Source: Vespa crabro
Lineage: Eukaryota; Arthropoda; Insecta; Hymenoptera; Vespidae
Direction of reading: 5' to 3'
Length of the DNA: 64,000 nucleotides
Assembly: GCF_910589235.1 (NCBI RefSeq)
Contig: NC_060959.1
Coordinates: 7,986,616 to 8,050,615 of the forward strand
Below the pieces are notes generated by a model. It was not told where the DNA came from, searched no databases, and was given only the letters and a program-made list of their open reading frames with translations. The translations under genes were made by a program, and so were the position numbers. Positions 38,980 through 52,864 of this stretch are shown here, in pieces. Every line of letters starts with the position of its first letter. Position 1 is the first letter of the stretch.

Positions 38980-39434
38980 ATTTGAAGATCAGTAAGTCTA
39001 TGAGTTTTTGAGTTAATGATTTGAATTTATAAAAGCATTTGAAGTTTGAAAATAACAAATAATGCAGTATGATTGTGTGTAATTTTAACATTGTATATAT
39101 GATAGTATTTCTTTATTATATATAATATATATATATTTTTTTTTTATATGAATGTGCTGTGCATAACAATCAAATGTGTCATACTTCAATGTAACCTTTT
39201 TGAAGTTTCTTATTTACTAACAATTTTTGAGGATTTTATATCAATAACAAATAAATTTTTGTTACAGAAAAACAGTAAATCTCTGTATCACAGCTGGGTA
39301 GGAAAATTCATCCAATATTTACATTTATAGAAATAATTTATGTATGATGATCCTAGTTCATGTATGAAATAAAATCATCTTCCACTTTGTCATGGCTATC
39401 TATATTTTAATTTATGCTGTTAATTTTTTAAGCG
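38980..39434. other. Convergent 3' flanks of ATP synthase epsilon and NELF-C/D
   Basis: 455 bp with AT-rich sequence and AATAAA on the plus strand (39369-39374, in GAAATAAAATC). No gene is seen. Confidence 0.5.
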
Positions 39435-41955
39435 TCATCTTACAACAGGGCAATGTGCTTTGCAGTGTACTGAAAAGAAAATAAAGATATATTATACAGT
39501 AAATTTTTTTATTTTCTTTTTTTATATTAAAAATAAGAATTTTACCTATGAATTCAGAAACAAGATCATTGTCATTATCTCCACGCATAGTACCAGTAAT
39601 TTCTTCGTCCTCTACCATTGGTAAAAATAGCTGCACGAACTCAGCTGTATAAGGAGGTGCAATTGCTTCCAGTACCTAGAATAATAACATAACAAAGACA
39701 ATTTGTAATCTTGTTCTGAAGTATATAATTAATAGAAAATAAATACTTCGGTAACAAAATATCGGATCAAGGAGACATCTGTGTCACCACGCTGCCAACA
39801 TTGCTTTATATAACACACTACTGGAACTACACAATCACGGCTCAGTAAATTAACCATCCTGTCTATTAACATCTTTTTCATTTCCAACTAAAAGAAATAT
39901 TTGTAGTAGATATAAAAGACATTATTTATTTTGAAATATATTATTTAAAAATTCTTACCTGTACCAGTATTTCAAGTTCATCTTGCTTACTTTCAAATAA
40001 TTGTACAAGAAGTTGCAATACTTTTGGATGTAATAATGAATGACAAACAACAACTTCATCAAGCAAGGCAAGATGAACAGGACAGTGTTCGGTACATAGT
40101 TTAAAATATGATGGTTCTGTAACAGTACATTCGACCCATCTAATCACTCCAACACTTACAACAGGAAAGCTATAAAATAATATGGATATAATTAATATCT
40201 GCTGATATTCTTGCCTGCTAATATGCGTAAAATTTTCAATATATAATGTACCGTATGCATTGATAAAGAGTTTGTAGTTCTGCTATAAGTTCAGTAGAAC
40301 CTTTATTAATGTTACATATATTATGTACTTTTTCAATTGCTTGAATAGTGGTCTTTAGTTCATCTTTATTGACTTTACGGGTATTACCCTTTTTAGCTGA
40401 AATTTCACATACGCTTGCAGCATAAGCTAATAAATATATGTATTTTGATTTATGTTCAGGATTTACTTTTACTCCAGGTTTAAATAGTGCATCCACTAAT
40501 AATTCTATAAGATATAACGTAAAATAAAAATATATATCTTATTTCATAAAAACTATGTAAAAGATTTAATATATAAAATTACCCAAAAATTGAGGATTAC
40601 GAAGTAATTCAATTGATGGAGGTTCTGCTGCAGAATAATTACGAAATAATACAGTGATATCTGCAGGATTCAAAGTATTTCGTGATAACATAGATGCCAA
40701 TGCTTGACATGCTGCAGGGCTACTTGCTGCTCCATTGAGAGCCATTGTGATAGGAGTAACATCATGCCGGCTAGAAATATTAATTAATTATTATTTATAT
40801 GTTACAAAAACTTGAATTAAAATTAATTCAAAATTATAATATTTTTACTTCTGTTGAGCACATTTTGTGATTTCTTGAGAAAGTCTTTTCATCATAAATC
40901 CACCTCTGGATTCTTGTGCAAGAATTTGCAATAATACTTGACTGTAAACGTAAGTATGTTGACCATGGCATACCATTTTCTGTAAAAATAGAAAATGTTT
41001 TATATGTTGTCTTTAATAAATTTTATAAGTTAAAATATGATATTTGCATTTACTAACAGCACATTCCTGAATACTAGACTGCCAGTTCTCTGTGTTTTGT
41101 AAAAACCCAGCAATTGCTGTTTTTAAAACACGAGAAAATACTTCTATTTGCTGTGCAGCTGTAGAGATACTTGTAATTTCTCCTTGAAAACCAGCATCAG
41201 ATATGAGCTATATAACAAAATATACATGAAAATATAAGTATATAATGTTTGAATAATACAATTACAAATTGATATCTTATAATTTCCGTTTACCTTTATG
41301 GTAAAATTTAGCATTAAACAATCAGGATATTCTTCAGCAAGTCTGTAAATAAGCGATCTCCAAGTGGGATGTTGAATCATCTCAGTTAACCAAGCAGGTG
41401 TCTATGTCCAAAGAAAATAGTAATTTACATTTTTTCTATTTTTTTTTTAAACATAAAATTAAATTAACTTACTTCTCCTTCTTCAGTGAAAATTTTATCA
41501 GCTTTTTTTGGGTCAAATGTTTTCAAGATCATGTCTTTTAAATTATTTTCTACCATTGCCTGTACATCTGTAACCTTTACTCCTGCAAGAATAAGCCATT
41601 CAGCAAGGAGATTTGCCATTTGTGCACAAGCAGTATAATTTTTGGATAATAATTCTATAACTTGTTCTGGATTGCCACCTGCTTGAAAATACCTATAAAA
41701 TGATAATATGAAAATTTTCTACTTAATTTTAGATTCATTCAAAATTAATATTATTATTACACATCATTACAAGTACCTTTTTAATTGTGTAAAAATCCCA
41801 GGTTCCATTATGTAATCAGCTGTTTTAAATTTATCTAAACATTCATTTAAAACTTCTTGTGGATTATCAAATGTATCTTCTCCTCCACATTCATCAGTGT
41901 TTCGCCCCATTTCATCGCCCCAACCACTACGGTCTTCATCATAATCAGATTCCAT
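39435..41955 (-). CDS. TH1: Negative elongation factor NELF-C/D (TH1)
   Basis: NELF-C/D is the scaffold subunit of the NELF complex that holds promoter-proximal paused RNA polymerase II. Eleven exons: 41955-41777, 41692-41473, 41401-41294, 41207-41058, 40979-40849, 40770-40583, 40504-40252, 40169-39959, 39887-39747, 39675-39546, 39469-39435, in phase to 581 aa. An acidic N-terminus is followed by FKTADYIMEPGIFTQLKRYF, FTEEGETPAWLTEMI, CLMLNFTIKLISDAGFQGEI, KMVCHGQHTY, LNPADITVLF, LFKPGVKVNPEHKSKYIYLL, TLYQCIRFPVV and APPYTAEFVQLFLP. All align in order with metazoan TH1. The exon ending at 41058 uses donor GTTAGT. A TTTAG immediately precedes the ATG, so an untranslated first exon is likely. 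It is divergent from the WRN-like exonuclease. Confidence 0.97.
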
Positions 41956-42489
41956 CTAAATAATAATATATTCTAACTTTATTATTTATAAAAGTTAGAT
42001 TATTAATAAATATAATAAAAACGAAAAATATTATTTACTTTAGATTAATTTTACTTTACAAAAGTATATGTATAGTATTGAATATAAAGATACAATATAA
42101 TTATTTTTCGATTTTAATCCTTTTAACATATTATTACAATAGTCAAATAAATAAAATATAAATTAATTCCATTTGCTAACGATATATCTGGAAAACAAAT
42201 ATGAATAAAGAATAATAAAAATATACTATATTTAGTTTTAGGTTAAGAAAGAACAAAATGAATGAAATACAAAATAAGATAACAATATGAGGTAATTGAT
42301 AAAATCATTAAAAAGATCTAATAGCTGTATATAATTAAATTATATTACAAATATTATTAGTTTTGTTTCTTACTTTTGTTATTATATTTATTTAATGTTT
42401 CTACTACATGTAAACAATTTGTAGTCCGCTATTCTCTGCTTGAAAGCACTTAACCATACACTTATATGATTTATACATGTATGAATTCT

Positions 42490-42627
42490 ATTGGTTCATT
42501 ACTATAATCTTGGTCCAATAGAAATTTCAATTGGAAATCAACTTTGTCTTTAATCAACCAATTAAAATTATTAAATAGAAAACATAATTTATACTTTTAT
42601 TCAACGTGTGAAGCAATGTAAACCAAT
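42490..42627. promoter_or_regulatory. Cluster of five CCAAT/ATTGG boxes between NELF-C/D and WRN-like exonuclease
   Basis: CCAAT at 42515-42519, 42558-42562 and 42623-42627, and ATTGG at 42490-42494 and 42530-42534, lie within 138 bp of the 817-bp divergent spacer (41956-42772). Repeated CCAAT boxes are typical NF-Y target spacing in bidirectional promoters; function is inferred. The rest of the spacer is AT-rich. Confidence 0.5.
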
Positions 42628-42772
42628 ATTAATATAAATTTTTGATGGTTATATACTGGAGATAAATATATTTTATATTAATAAGATATTTTTTTTTACT
42701 TAACTATATTAAACTTAACTATATTAAAAGTAAATTTAATTTTAATGAAATTGTATTTATACTTTCTACAAT

Positions 42773-44043
42773 ATGAATACTAGCTGTACAGTACGAAAAT
42801 ATATTGTTTTGCAACTATATATTTTACTGCTAGATGAAAAATAGAATATCATATAATATATTGTATTTTTTTGTAGAATGAAGTTTTGACCGAAGAAAAG
42901 ATTTTAAGAAGATCACCAAGATTTCTTCCCGCTAGTCACGAGGTATATGATTTTTTGTATTTTAATAATTTATAATATTAAAATATTATTTTAAACGTAT
43001 TTTGTTAGGAAAATATAGGAAAAGAATTGACTATAGAAAAAGAACCTGATATTCAGTCTTTATCATCAATTGTGTTTAAAGGAAAAATTAATTATGCTAA
43101 TAATTTTTATGATTGTGCCAAGATTTGTGACGATATTATGTAAGAGCTAAGCTTTTATATATTTTTTTTTAATAATTATTGATTATATTTGTGTTATAAA
43201 TTAAAGAACTAAACATTCTGTTAGACAGCAGGTTGAAAACCATAAAGATGATATTGTACCAATAGGTTTTGATTTAGAATGGCCATTTAGTTTTCAAACA
43301 GGAAGTGGAAAAACTGCATTAGCACAAATTTGTCTTAATAAATCTGTTTGTCATCTCTTGCATATATATTATTTAGATAAGTTACCAGCAGCTTTTGTTA
43401 TACTCTTGAGCCATCCAAAAGTAAAGCTTGTAGGTGTTAATGTTAAGAAGTAAGTTAAGATCTCTCAGATAATTACTAATTATTATATTTAATATTTTTT
43501 AATATATGACATAAATTTGTTACAGCGATGTTTGGAAACTTGGTAGAGATTTTACACATTTCCCAGCAGGAAAAGTTGTTGAGGAAAATTGCATTGATTG
43601 TGGTACATATGCAAATAGGGTTCTAAATCGTTCTTGTCGTTGGAGTTTAGAGAAATTAACTGCTTATTTGGTTAGTTTTAGAAGAGCATATATATTTATT
43701 ATTATTATTATTACTAGTATTATTATTATTATTATTATTATTATTTATGGATAATAAATTTCTTTAGCTAAAAAAAAAAATTTGTAAAAATCCTGAAGTA
43801 AGAAGAAGTAAATGGCATATTCAACCTTTGAGCAAAGCACAAAAAATATATGCAGCAACAGATGCTTATGTGTGTATAAAACTATTATTTTTATTACTTC
43901 AATTTTTATACTTTTTCTTATATATAAAAATTTTTATTTGTGCAACCTTTAAAGATGTAACTGATTACTATTTACAGGTATCATTACTTACTTATTTAAC
44001 AATTCAAGAGAAGTTTTATGAAAAAGAAATGTTGGCAAGTTAA
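42773..44043 (+). CDS. WRNexo: WRN-like 3'-5' exonuclease (DEDDy)
   Basis: Insects carry the Werner-syndrome exonuclease as a separate protein without the helicase; it trims 3' ends during replication and repair. Exons 42877-42942, 43009-43139, 43225-43449, 43526-43670, 43768-43869 and 43978-44043 are in phase. The first exon in this model (42773-42790, MNTSCT, donor GTACGA) is tentative but phase-compatible, giving 250 aa. Active-site residues are present: D88 and E90 in IGFDLEWP, D148 in VNVKNDVWKLGRDF, and Y223 with D227 in KIYAATDAYV. The motif RRSPRFLP near the N-terminus is also typical. The domain fills nearly the whole protein. Intron 4 carries an (ATT)n array. Only 89 nt separate its stop from the LIPT2 ATG. 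Confidence 0.92.
43698..43745. repeat. (ATT)n microsatellite in WRNexo intron
   Basis: ATT/TTA triplets with one interruption (ACTAGT). It lies in the intron before the exon that starts LKKKICKNPEV. Confidence 0.85.
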
Positions 44044-44132
44044 GCAATGAAAAAAATAACAAAACCTTATTGAAGGATATGTATGGATAAAATTTAGAAT
44101 ATAAATTAAGTCCAATTGAATAGAATCACATA

Positions 44133-44840
44133 ATGCAAACTAATATTGTTAAAGTATTACGATTAGGAAAATTGAGATATGGTCCTAGTGTAAAACTTCA
44201 AAAAATACTTTCCGATTTACATTTTAAGCAACTAAATAATGAAACGTGTAATACATTATTACTTGTTGAACATGATCCAGTATACACTATAGGAATTCGG
44301 AATAAAAACTATACAGAAGAAGATGAAAAGAAGTTAAGAAATCTTGGTGCAGAATTTTTTAAAACAGATAGAGGTGGTCTTATAACGTTTCATGGACCAG
44401 GACAATTAGTAGCATATCCTATTTTAAATTTAAAACAATTTAAACCTAGCATTAAGTGGTATGTTTGTCAGATAGAACAAATGATTATACGCCTGTGTGC
44501 TGAATTTGATATATTAGGAACAACTTCTCCAGATACAGGAGTTTGGGTTAATGATAAGAAAATTTGTGCGATTGGTATTCATGGTAGTCGCTACATTACT
44601 ACACATGGTTTAGCTTTAAATTGTAATACTGATTTAACATGGTTTGATCATATTGTACCGTGTGGCATCGAAGGTAAAGGAGTTACTAGCATTAGCAAAG
44701 AACTTAATATAAATATAACAATCGAAGATGTATTACCTACATTTCAAAATGTATTTCAAGAAATGTTTCAATGTTCTTTAGTTCAATATCCAACTAATGA
44801 AGCATCAGAATTACTTCGAAATATAAAAAATTGTATATAA
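44133..44840 (+). CDS. LIPT2: Octanoyl-[acyl carrier protein] transferase LIPT2 (LipB family), intronless
   Basis: LIPT2 moves octanoate from mitochondrial ACP to GCSH, the first step of protein lipoylation. A single exon encodes 235 aa, close to the human length. LipB motifs are all present: LLVEHDPVYTIGIR, DRGGLITFHGPGQLVAYPIL with H87, the catalytic lysine K143 in NDKKICAIGIHGSRYITTHG, and the acyl-accepting cysteine C177 in IVPCGIEGKGVTS. The start ATG at 44133 gives a short leader rather than a clear cleavable presequence. AATAAA lies at 44898-44903. Because it begins 89 nt after the WRNexo stop with no AATAAA between, the two may be read from one transcript. Confidence 0.96.
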   Translation: MQTNIVKVLRLGKLRYGPSVKLQKILSDLHFKQLNNETCNTLLLVEHDPVYTIGIRNKNYTEEDEKKLRNLGAEFFKTDRGGLITFHGPGQLVAYPILNLKQFKPSIKWYVCQIEQMIIRLCAEFDILGTTSPDTGVWVNDKKICAIGIHGSRYITTHGLALNCNTDLTWFDHIVPCGIEGKGVTSISKELNINITIEDVLPTFQNVFQEMFQCSLVQYPTNEASELLRNIKNCI

Positions 44841-45451
44841 TTTACAAAAAAATACATCAAAAATTGTTCTCATATAATGCCTAATTGATCAAGTATAAAT
44901 AAAAAATTGTATTTAAATTTCTTTTTATCTTAAAAACACAATATATTTACAATATTTAATAAATTACATTTTTTATGAAATTTACAAGAAATTTGCATTT
45001 AAAAGTAAATATCTTATCAATCATGATATATTATAAACAAATTTAATCACTTATTAAATATGCATTACTATATTAGTCATGATGATTTAATAGAAATGAA
45101 TATTGAAATAACAAATATTTCAAGATCATACACTATAATGTATGTTAATCATAAACGTTGATATATTAACAATTCTTATACAATAGATGCAGCCCTGCAC
45201 AATAACAACAATATTATTCAAAATTTGTTGTAAATTTTTAAATATAACAAATATTTTAAATTAATATTTTAAATTAATATTTTTAATTAATTACTAATAG
45301 TAACACAAGATATGTTCAATTGGTAAAATACTTGACTAGATTATTCAAGCCTCATTATGTCATGTATGTATGTGCAAAATATCAATATAAGAAAAAACAT
45401 TTAGAATTTTAAGCAAGAATTGGTAAATTGTGCAAGAACAAATATATTGTA
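44841..45451. other. Convergent 3' flanks of LIPT2 and EPG5
   Basis: 611 bp, very AT-rich, with AATAAA after LIPT2 and no coding content. A tRNA-like string near 45316 does not fold into a cloverleaf (see rejected list). Confidence 0.5.
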
Positions 45452-48400
45452 TTATTCTGTTAAAACATGAAGATACCTTTGATGATACAACTCTCCTGTC
45501 AATGCACCTATTACAACTACAGCATTATGTAGTGAATTAGCAGAATCTCTAATTAATCTGATCGATCGTTCTACGTCATTTTTAAGTTCTATATATTGCT
45601 TGTTAACTAAAAGACCTTCTAGATTTTGCATAGCTTTTATGGCCTCTACACTAGGTCGAATTTCTGCAGTATCTGGATCAGGTGATCTTGATGGTGCCAC
45701 GCCAGGGGAATGAGAAGTAAATCTTACTATTTGATGTTCACATTTCGATTCTGGAAGTTGTGCTAAACAATATACGCCAATTGCACGACTTAAAAACTTA
45801 CACCTGTATAACAAAAATTGTAAATTAATATATTAATGAATTAAATATTTTTTTTATAAAAAACATCTGTAAATATTAATCTCCATTCAACGAAATATAA
45901 ATTATTAATAAAATTTATGAAATAAATGTACCTAATAGAAAGCTGAGAACCTTTTCTGAGCCCAATAGCTCCTAAAATACCCCATCCTTGTCCAGCATCA
46001 TCAGCCATTGCAAGCAATGCACGTGCTAGCCCTTTTAGAGCTCTAGCAGCTATTACAGTATTTTCACTGTATTGACATTGCCTGTATGCTAATTCACATG
46101 CTTTTGCCCATAATAATGGTAATTTTTCTTCTATTATATCCCTGAAAAATAATCATATTGAATTTTATATATATATATATATATATAAAATTTAAATTTT
46201 TAACTTACGTAGTCTTGATAGCAGTAATCCAGTCCACTAAATTGATAAGAAGCATACCTTCTTCTCTAATATCTCTACATGAAGGAAGTCTTTTTAACAA
46301 CACAGAATAGAGAGCTAAAAGTCTTCCTTCTGAAACTAATATTGATTCCAAAGGAGGTTGTCGTGGTACCACAGGTTGTAAAATTGTTAAAACTGCAGCC
46401 CATGTTGGCCTATCATCTTCAGAAATCACTGAAAAATATAACATTCGTGTTTCTTTATGTTAAAACATATATATTCATGAAATATTTATTTTAATTATTA
46501 TTTAATTACCAGTGTATTTAAAATAAGCTTCCAAAGCAGCTTCCATAAGTTCTCCTAATGTAGACGAACTGGCTATCACTATACCTATAACCTTAAGTAC
46601 ACCCATAAGTACTGGACTACTGGCAGATCTTTGCAATAACCAAGTTGTCCAACTAGTTCGAAGATAATCAACTAATGGTCCACTTTGGTTTATAGAATGA
46701 AGAAATTCAGTTACTAATAAACCTGCTTCTGGAATTTGTTGTGCTTCTGAAACAGCTAATGAATAGACGTTTATGTTTAAATATTCCTTTGTAAGATAAA
46801 TTATAAATGTGTAAGAAAAAAAGAAAATTACATTGTTATTTAAACTTACTATCAATAACAGCTTCCATTTCATCTAACATATGAGATAACGTACTTGTAA
46901 AAGCTTTAGAATTTGTAGATAAAAGTGATTTATATCTAGTTGTGCAATTAATTAATAATTTCACTGAAGAGCGTACATATATCTGTCTTTTTTTTAATGT
47001 AGTTGGGTGATAATATGCTACACTGGGATCATAAGCTGCAACTACCTTTAATAAACTGTCATATAATTCGATTAGAAAATAAATAAAATATAATCAATAT
47101 AAATTATTTTCTTAAAATTTAACATATTTATATTAAAATATAATACTTACTTATTTAAAGCTATATCTATAGGATGAATTTGCTCACAGTCTAGAGAAAG
47201 AATAACTCTAGGATCGCAACTCATTACATGCCAATTAATTACTTGATCATAAGAAGCTGCATCAACTAAATGCCATGAAAATGTTACTGCTTGTGTAATG
47301 AGCTGTATTGCTCTTTCATTCTACAATAAATATGAAATTTATTAGAAATGATATTACATATAAAATTCTTTTATATTCTGTATGTTTATATTTATAAAAT
47401 TCATTTGATAGATAATTACCTGTCTTACATTTGGTTCATTTGATAATTTTACAATTAAATTTAATAAACACATGTGCATTCTAGCAACGATTGCCAAAGG
47501 GAAAGTTGTTAATGACTCATTTATCCATGATGACCAATTGATACATGTAAATACACTTCCAAGAAATAGATGACTATCTGGTAAATACTGATCGACTACT
47601 TTAATCATGAGTTCAACATCACCAATACTAGGACAAAATCGATCCCATGGGAGCGATAAAAAGTTACCATGTATCACATTCAATATGTGATCTTTGATTG
47701 AAGGATGAGCAAAATTAGTAACATAGAAATGCCAGACAAAAGATAATATCTTATTAGATGCTGGCATTGTGTCAATAATAAATCTAATACATTCCACAAA
47801 CATTGATACAATTCTATTTGCATATGGTCCATCTGTAATAATCCATGGCAGTAGAACTGATCTATCATCTGTAAGTTGTTGGATCCATGCTGCAGTTGGT
47901 TCTCTTAAGTTTCTAGTCCAATAAGGCGTAATCCAAGGTGCATACATTTCACTTAAAGCAGGCCATATTTTTTCACATACTGGAAAGAAAATAATTAATT
48001 CAATTTAATTTTAAAATAAATAAAACTTACAATTTTTATTCAATTCTTACATTGATCTGCCAAAGAACCTCTATCAGATTGAAGTGTTAATACAACAAGA
48101 GCATGTCCTACCATACCCAAAAATACTGTTAATGGATCATTATAGACTCTATATTTTGGATATAATCCATAAAGACCATATTGCAAACGTTCTTTCATAA
48201 AATGTCTACTAAGTAAGACTGCAGTGTCATGCATCTAAAATAAAAAAAGAGCATCAATTTTTTTTTTTAATAATTTGTATAAATGTAAAAAAAAAATTAT
48301 TTACCTCCTGTCGAGAAAGAAGTCTTTGCTCTGTTGCATAATGACGTATTTCATCTCTAATTTTTGACAAATGTATTGCAACTGCACTTTTCGATTTTCC

Positions 48401-51400
48401 ACTTAAAGTACCTAATAAATCACGCCAAACATCTAAGGACAAAGTTTGACTTTCACTGCCCTTTAATATGGTACTAAGAACTTCACCATAGTGTTCAGGA
48501 AATTCATGTAGAAGAATAAGTCGCAAATGATTGCGAAATAACTAATTTAAAAAATAAATATACTAATGTTGTAACATGAAATATATTCTATGTAATTTCA
48601 TAATATTTTTTTTTATATCTAGAGAGAATTACCTCATGTAATATCAGTTTTTCTTCTTCCGGATTAAGTCCAATGTTAGATAAAGCTCTAGAAATTAAAT
48701 CTATAAAGGTTGATCGTTCGCTTAATCTTGGTCTTCTGTAATTTAGCCAACTCGCAACGTCAAACTATAGCAAAAGCAAAAATACAAGAATTATATAAAA
48801 TAATGTATATAAATATAATCATATTTTTTATCGATCTTATATACCTTAGAAAGTAATACAAAACATAAATCAACATTCATCCCAGTAGACAATTCAACAA
48901 CTGTTTGATACATTTGTAAAAATGTTGATGCACCACCAGCAACAGGAGTAAAATGGGGACCAAGCAATCCACCAAGATTTGGTCTTTGCATAATTGTTTT
49001 TAGCAATTGTGGCCCTTGACTTTCTTCTCCACTAATAAATAACTAAAAAATATTTATCATTAGACCAATAACTAAAACGATTTTATTTTATATTTGCTAT
49101 GATTTGTACCTGACCAAGTTTTTCTAAACAGGTTGTAATAAGTTGCTTAGTTGGTGGACACAATGCTGCTTCTTCTGTATAAAATTCCACCAAATGATAA
49201 AATAACTGCACTCCACTTTTTTGAACTTTTTGTAATACTGCAGTATTTTCGTTAATTCGACTCACACCTAATTCGTGTTCAAGCATACTGTAAAATCAAT
49301 ATTATTAAAATAATTTTATATACAAATATACAATATATATCTTGCGTAGTTTGTCAAAAATATACTCACGTAATTAAATGATCCATAAAAACACAACCCT
49401 GAGTAATTTTACTAGGTGGTGGTTGACTTGCTTTTACTAATAAATTTTCATATTCTGCTCTGTTTTGTGATATCATATGATCAACACCATCACTAACATG
49501 AGCCTCAGAAACCTACATATTTAAATATTATCCAATAATAAAAATTATAGTTTTATAATTTGTAATATTTCACAATTTTTACCTTAATTCTAATCACTGC
49601 GGCACCAGCACAGTGAACAATCGGTGGTACACCTGACCTAGCACGTTTTTGATGTACTGGTGCAGGATCACATAGGGCATGTAATGTTACATAATTTTCA
49701 ATTTCTCGATAAAGTGTAGGTATTAATTCCAAAAAACTACAATCAATAGCTGTATGTTCAGAAACCAACAAATTATAAGTTTGTGCATAATCTAAAATTA
49801 TTTTAAGATGTGGTTTAATTAATGTTACAACTGTTTCTGGAGCATATAAATTTTCTCTGGATACAGAAGTGAAAAGGTTATTGTTTGAACTTAATAACGG
49901 CGGTGAAACTGGATGTTCATATGTATCCAATCTTTTAAAAATTCTTTCCAATGGATCGGCAATTTCTAATAAAATAGGTGGTACAAAAGTTGATTTCTGA
50001 TACTGATTATCCAAGTCCCGGAAACAAATCTGTTCCCACTCCTGTACAGCTTCTAATTGACTTTGTTGAGCTGACCAATAATCCACATACTCAAACCATG
50101 GATTCTGTAATAATGTTAACATCGTTGAAATGTAACTGATAAAAAATGTATTTTCAACAGAAATAAAATATTTAATTAAAATTACTTGATCACCCTGCAT
50201 GAGTACTATTAGTTTTTGCGACATGTATTGCGGTGGTAAAGCTGGAATGTAAAGACCTGATTCTTGTAATCTTGGTTCTTCTAACCATAAATTTAAAGTC
50301 TTATAAAATCTGAAATGAAAAAATAAACAAGATATAAATAAAAAAAGGAAACATGATATTAAAATTATAATTTTTTATTATTGAGTACTTACTTAGCAGA
50401 GTTAAAATAAAATATTCTTCTTTGATCTGTAATTGGTTTTCCATTATCAATACCTTTTTCTCCTTTCAGTTGAAAATATTCAGTTATTTCATGTAATCGT
50501 TTTTTTAGTTTCTTTAAATAATTTAAATTAATCATCCCTTCAAAAAATTTTTCACCCACTCCACCTTGATCAGTACCTCTATAAAAAAAAGTGTATCTTT
50601 AAATATTTATTCTGAAAACTGATAACTGTGATGTAATAATATATACCCAGGAGTTGAAGGAACTCTTGCTAAAAATAGAGTGAAGAAGTTTTGCCACAGA
50701 AGAGAAAGAATAGGATGTTCAATTGGAGTATTAAGTGCTTGTTGTGACCAACGATATATAGCTAATCCATTAACATTAAAAGCTTGCATCTTTACTGTAG
50801 CACAGGCTCGCTAAAAATTTTTTTTATAAAAATATTTACATTCATATGTATATATGTGTATACGCGCGCGCGCGCGCGCGCGTGTGTGTGTATACATATA
50901 TTAATTGCAAAGTGGATATTATCTGATATAATCAATACTATTTAATAATAATACCTTCAGTGCAGTGTCTAATGATATTTTAGCTTGTAATGACAATTCT
51001 TTTAGAATTTCACGCCATAATCCTGTTTTTATTTCTCTTTCATACTGTTCAGTTAATAAAACTTGATATGCAACCCATATTGATTGTGTCGATCCACCCA
51101 AAAGGCTTAAGGAATTAGTAGAACCAGTTGCCCAACTTAAAAAAGAGCCCAATGATCCTGGATTTCGATTTGTTGCTATATTCTAAAAAATAAAAAAAAA
51201 GAAAAGAAAAGAAAAAAAGAAAAAAGAAAAAAAGAAAAGATCAAAAAATAATTTGCTCAAATTCTGAATATTAAATATTGCACATTGTTATATTAAATTT
51301 AATAAACTGAAATAATTTCGTGTGTGTGTACGTATGTGTGTGCGCGCGTACACACGTACATACACACACACACACACTGCACATTAATAAATTTAATGTA

Positions 51401-52791
51401 AATCTTGGCATAAATCCTATTATAGATGAAAACAAAAATAAATCATACCTCATTGTTTCCTTTTAATGCAAGCTAATAGCAATGATTTTTCTAATTATGA
51501 TTACAAAAATATTATTATGTTTACTACTCTATACCAAGATATCAATATTATTTTGAATTGTTAAAAAACAGAATAATATTCAATAAAATAAAAGAATACA
51601 GAAAATAATAATAATAAAAAGAAAAAAAAATAATATAATAAAACTAACGATTTCCTAAAAATCTAATACAATATTGGAATCTCGGTATAATTACTATATG
51701 TAATATGAATAATAATTTTCTTACTGAATATAAACTTTGAAACATGCTTTCCATAATTGATCTCGTATCTAAATGAAAAAATACTGCCCGAATTATTGTA
51801 TCCATTAAATGTAAAACATTTTGGTCTTTATTCCAATCTGGTACAAGTATAAGCACATTTAACCACAAATACATTAACTTCGCAGGACTATGTAAGCAAT
51901 ATCTATAAAAGGAAAAGATTTATGTAATATATTAATAAAACTAAAACAAAAGGTGTAAAAAAAAATCATCTTTCATACCTTTTATACTTGTATAAATGGG
52001 AATCTATCATACTGGAAAATTGTTTCAGTAATGGTCCAGGAAATTCAGGTGCAATGAGATTCTTGGCCATTTTCATATATGTTCTATCAGCCGTAATTAA
52101 TGTAATAACAAGACTTATAAATTTATCATTTTTGAATAATGAATCAGGGCAATCAACAAATAATGGCACAATGTGGTGCAAAGCTATCAACACTTGTTCA
52201 TATTTATAATAGCACTGTAATGTTTGTAATTGGTTGAACCCTTTAGAACAAATTAAGGGTATAGAATGGCCCCACAATGTCATAATTACTGACACATAAC
52301 ATGCAATTGGTTGCTTTTCTCTTACTCCTGTATTCAAAATTTCCAAAGATGGATCAGAATCCATATCTGGTAAATAAGAAAATGCTACCGTAGGGTTTGA
52401 TATTGCATGTTGAGAAAGTGCATCAGATTGATCAAGTTGATGTAATCTCAAACGTGATAGCATTTCCCATGCCCATAAACTGAATGCTTGTTCACTATTT
52501 TGAGGTCTGACAATGGATGATACCTTTTAATTAACAAAAAATATTTTAATAATTACAGTGAATTATATCCTTTATATACAATAGTAAAAATTAAATTCTT
52601 GTTGAAAATTATACCTGTTTAACTCCTTCTGCTAGTAAAGAAGCAGTCTGTGTAGGAGAATCTGGCACATATTTCATAACAAGCTCGACAATTAAAAGTG
52701 CCACGCGATGATGTATTCCAATAGGAAGATATAAATTATTTCTACAAAAATATTCACAATGTTCAGTAACTAATTACAAAAGTATATATAA

Positions 52792-52864
<73 letters not shown>

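Noticed and set aside
42227..42300. Alternative first exon of WRNexo near the MNEIQNKIT reading frame
   Set aside because: It reaches a TGA before its GTAATT donor, so it cannot join the next exon in frame.
45305..45365. tRNA-like segment (TTCAATTGGTAAAATACTTGACT...)
   Set aside because: It lacks a matching acceptor stem and T-loop; only a D-loop-like string is present.
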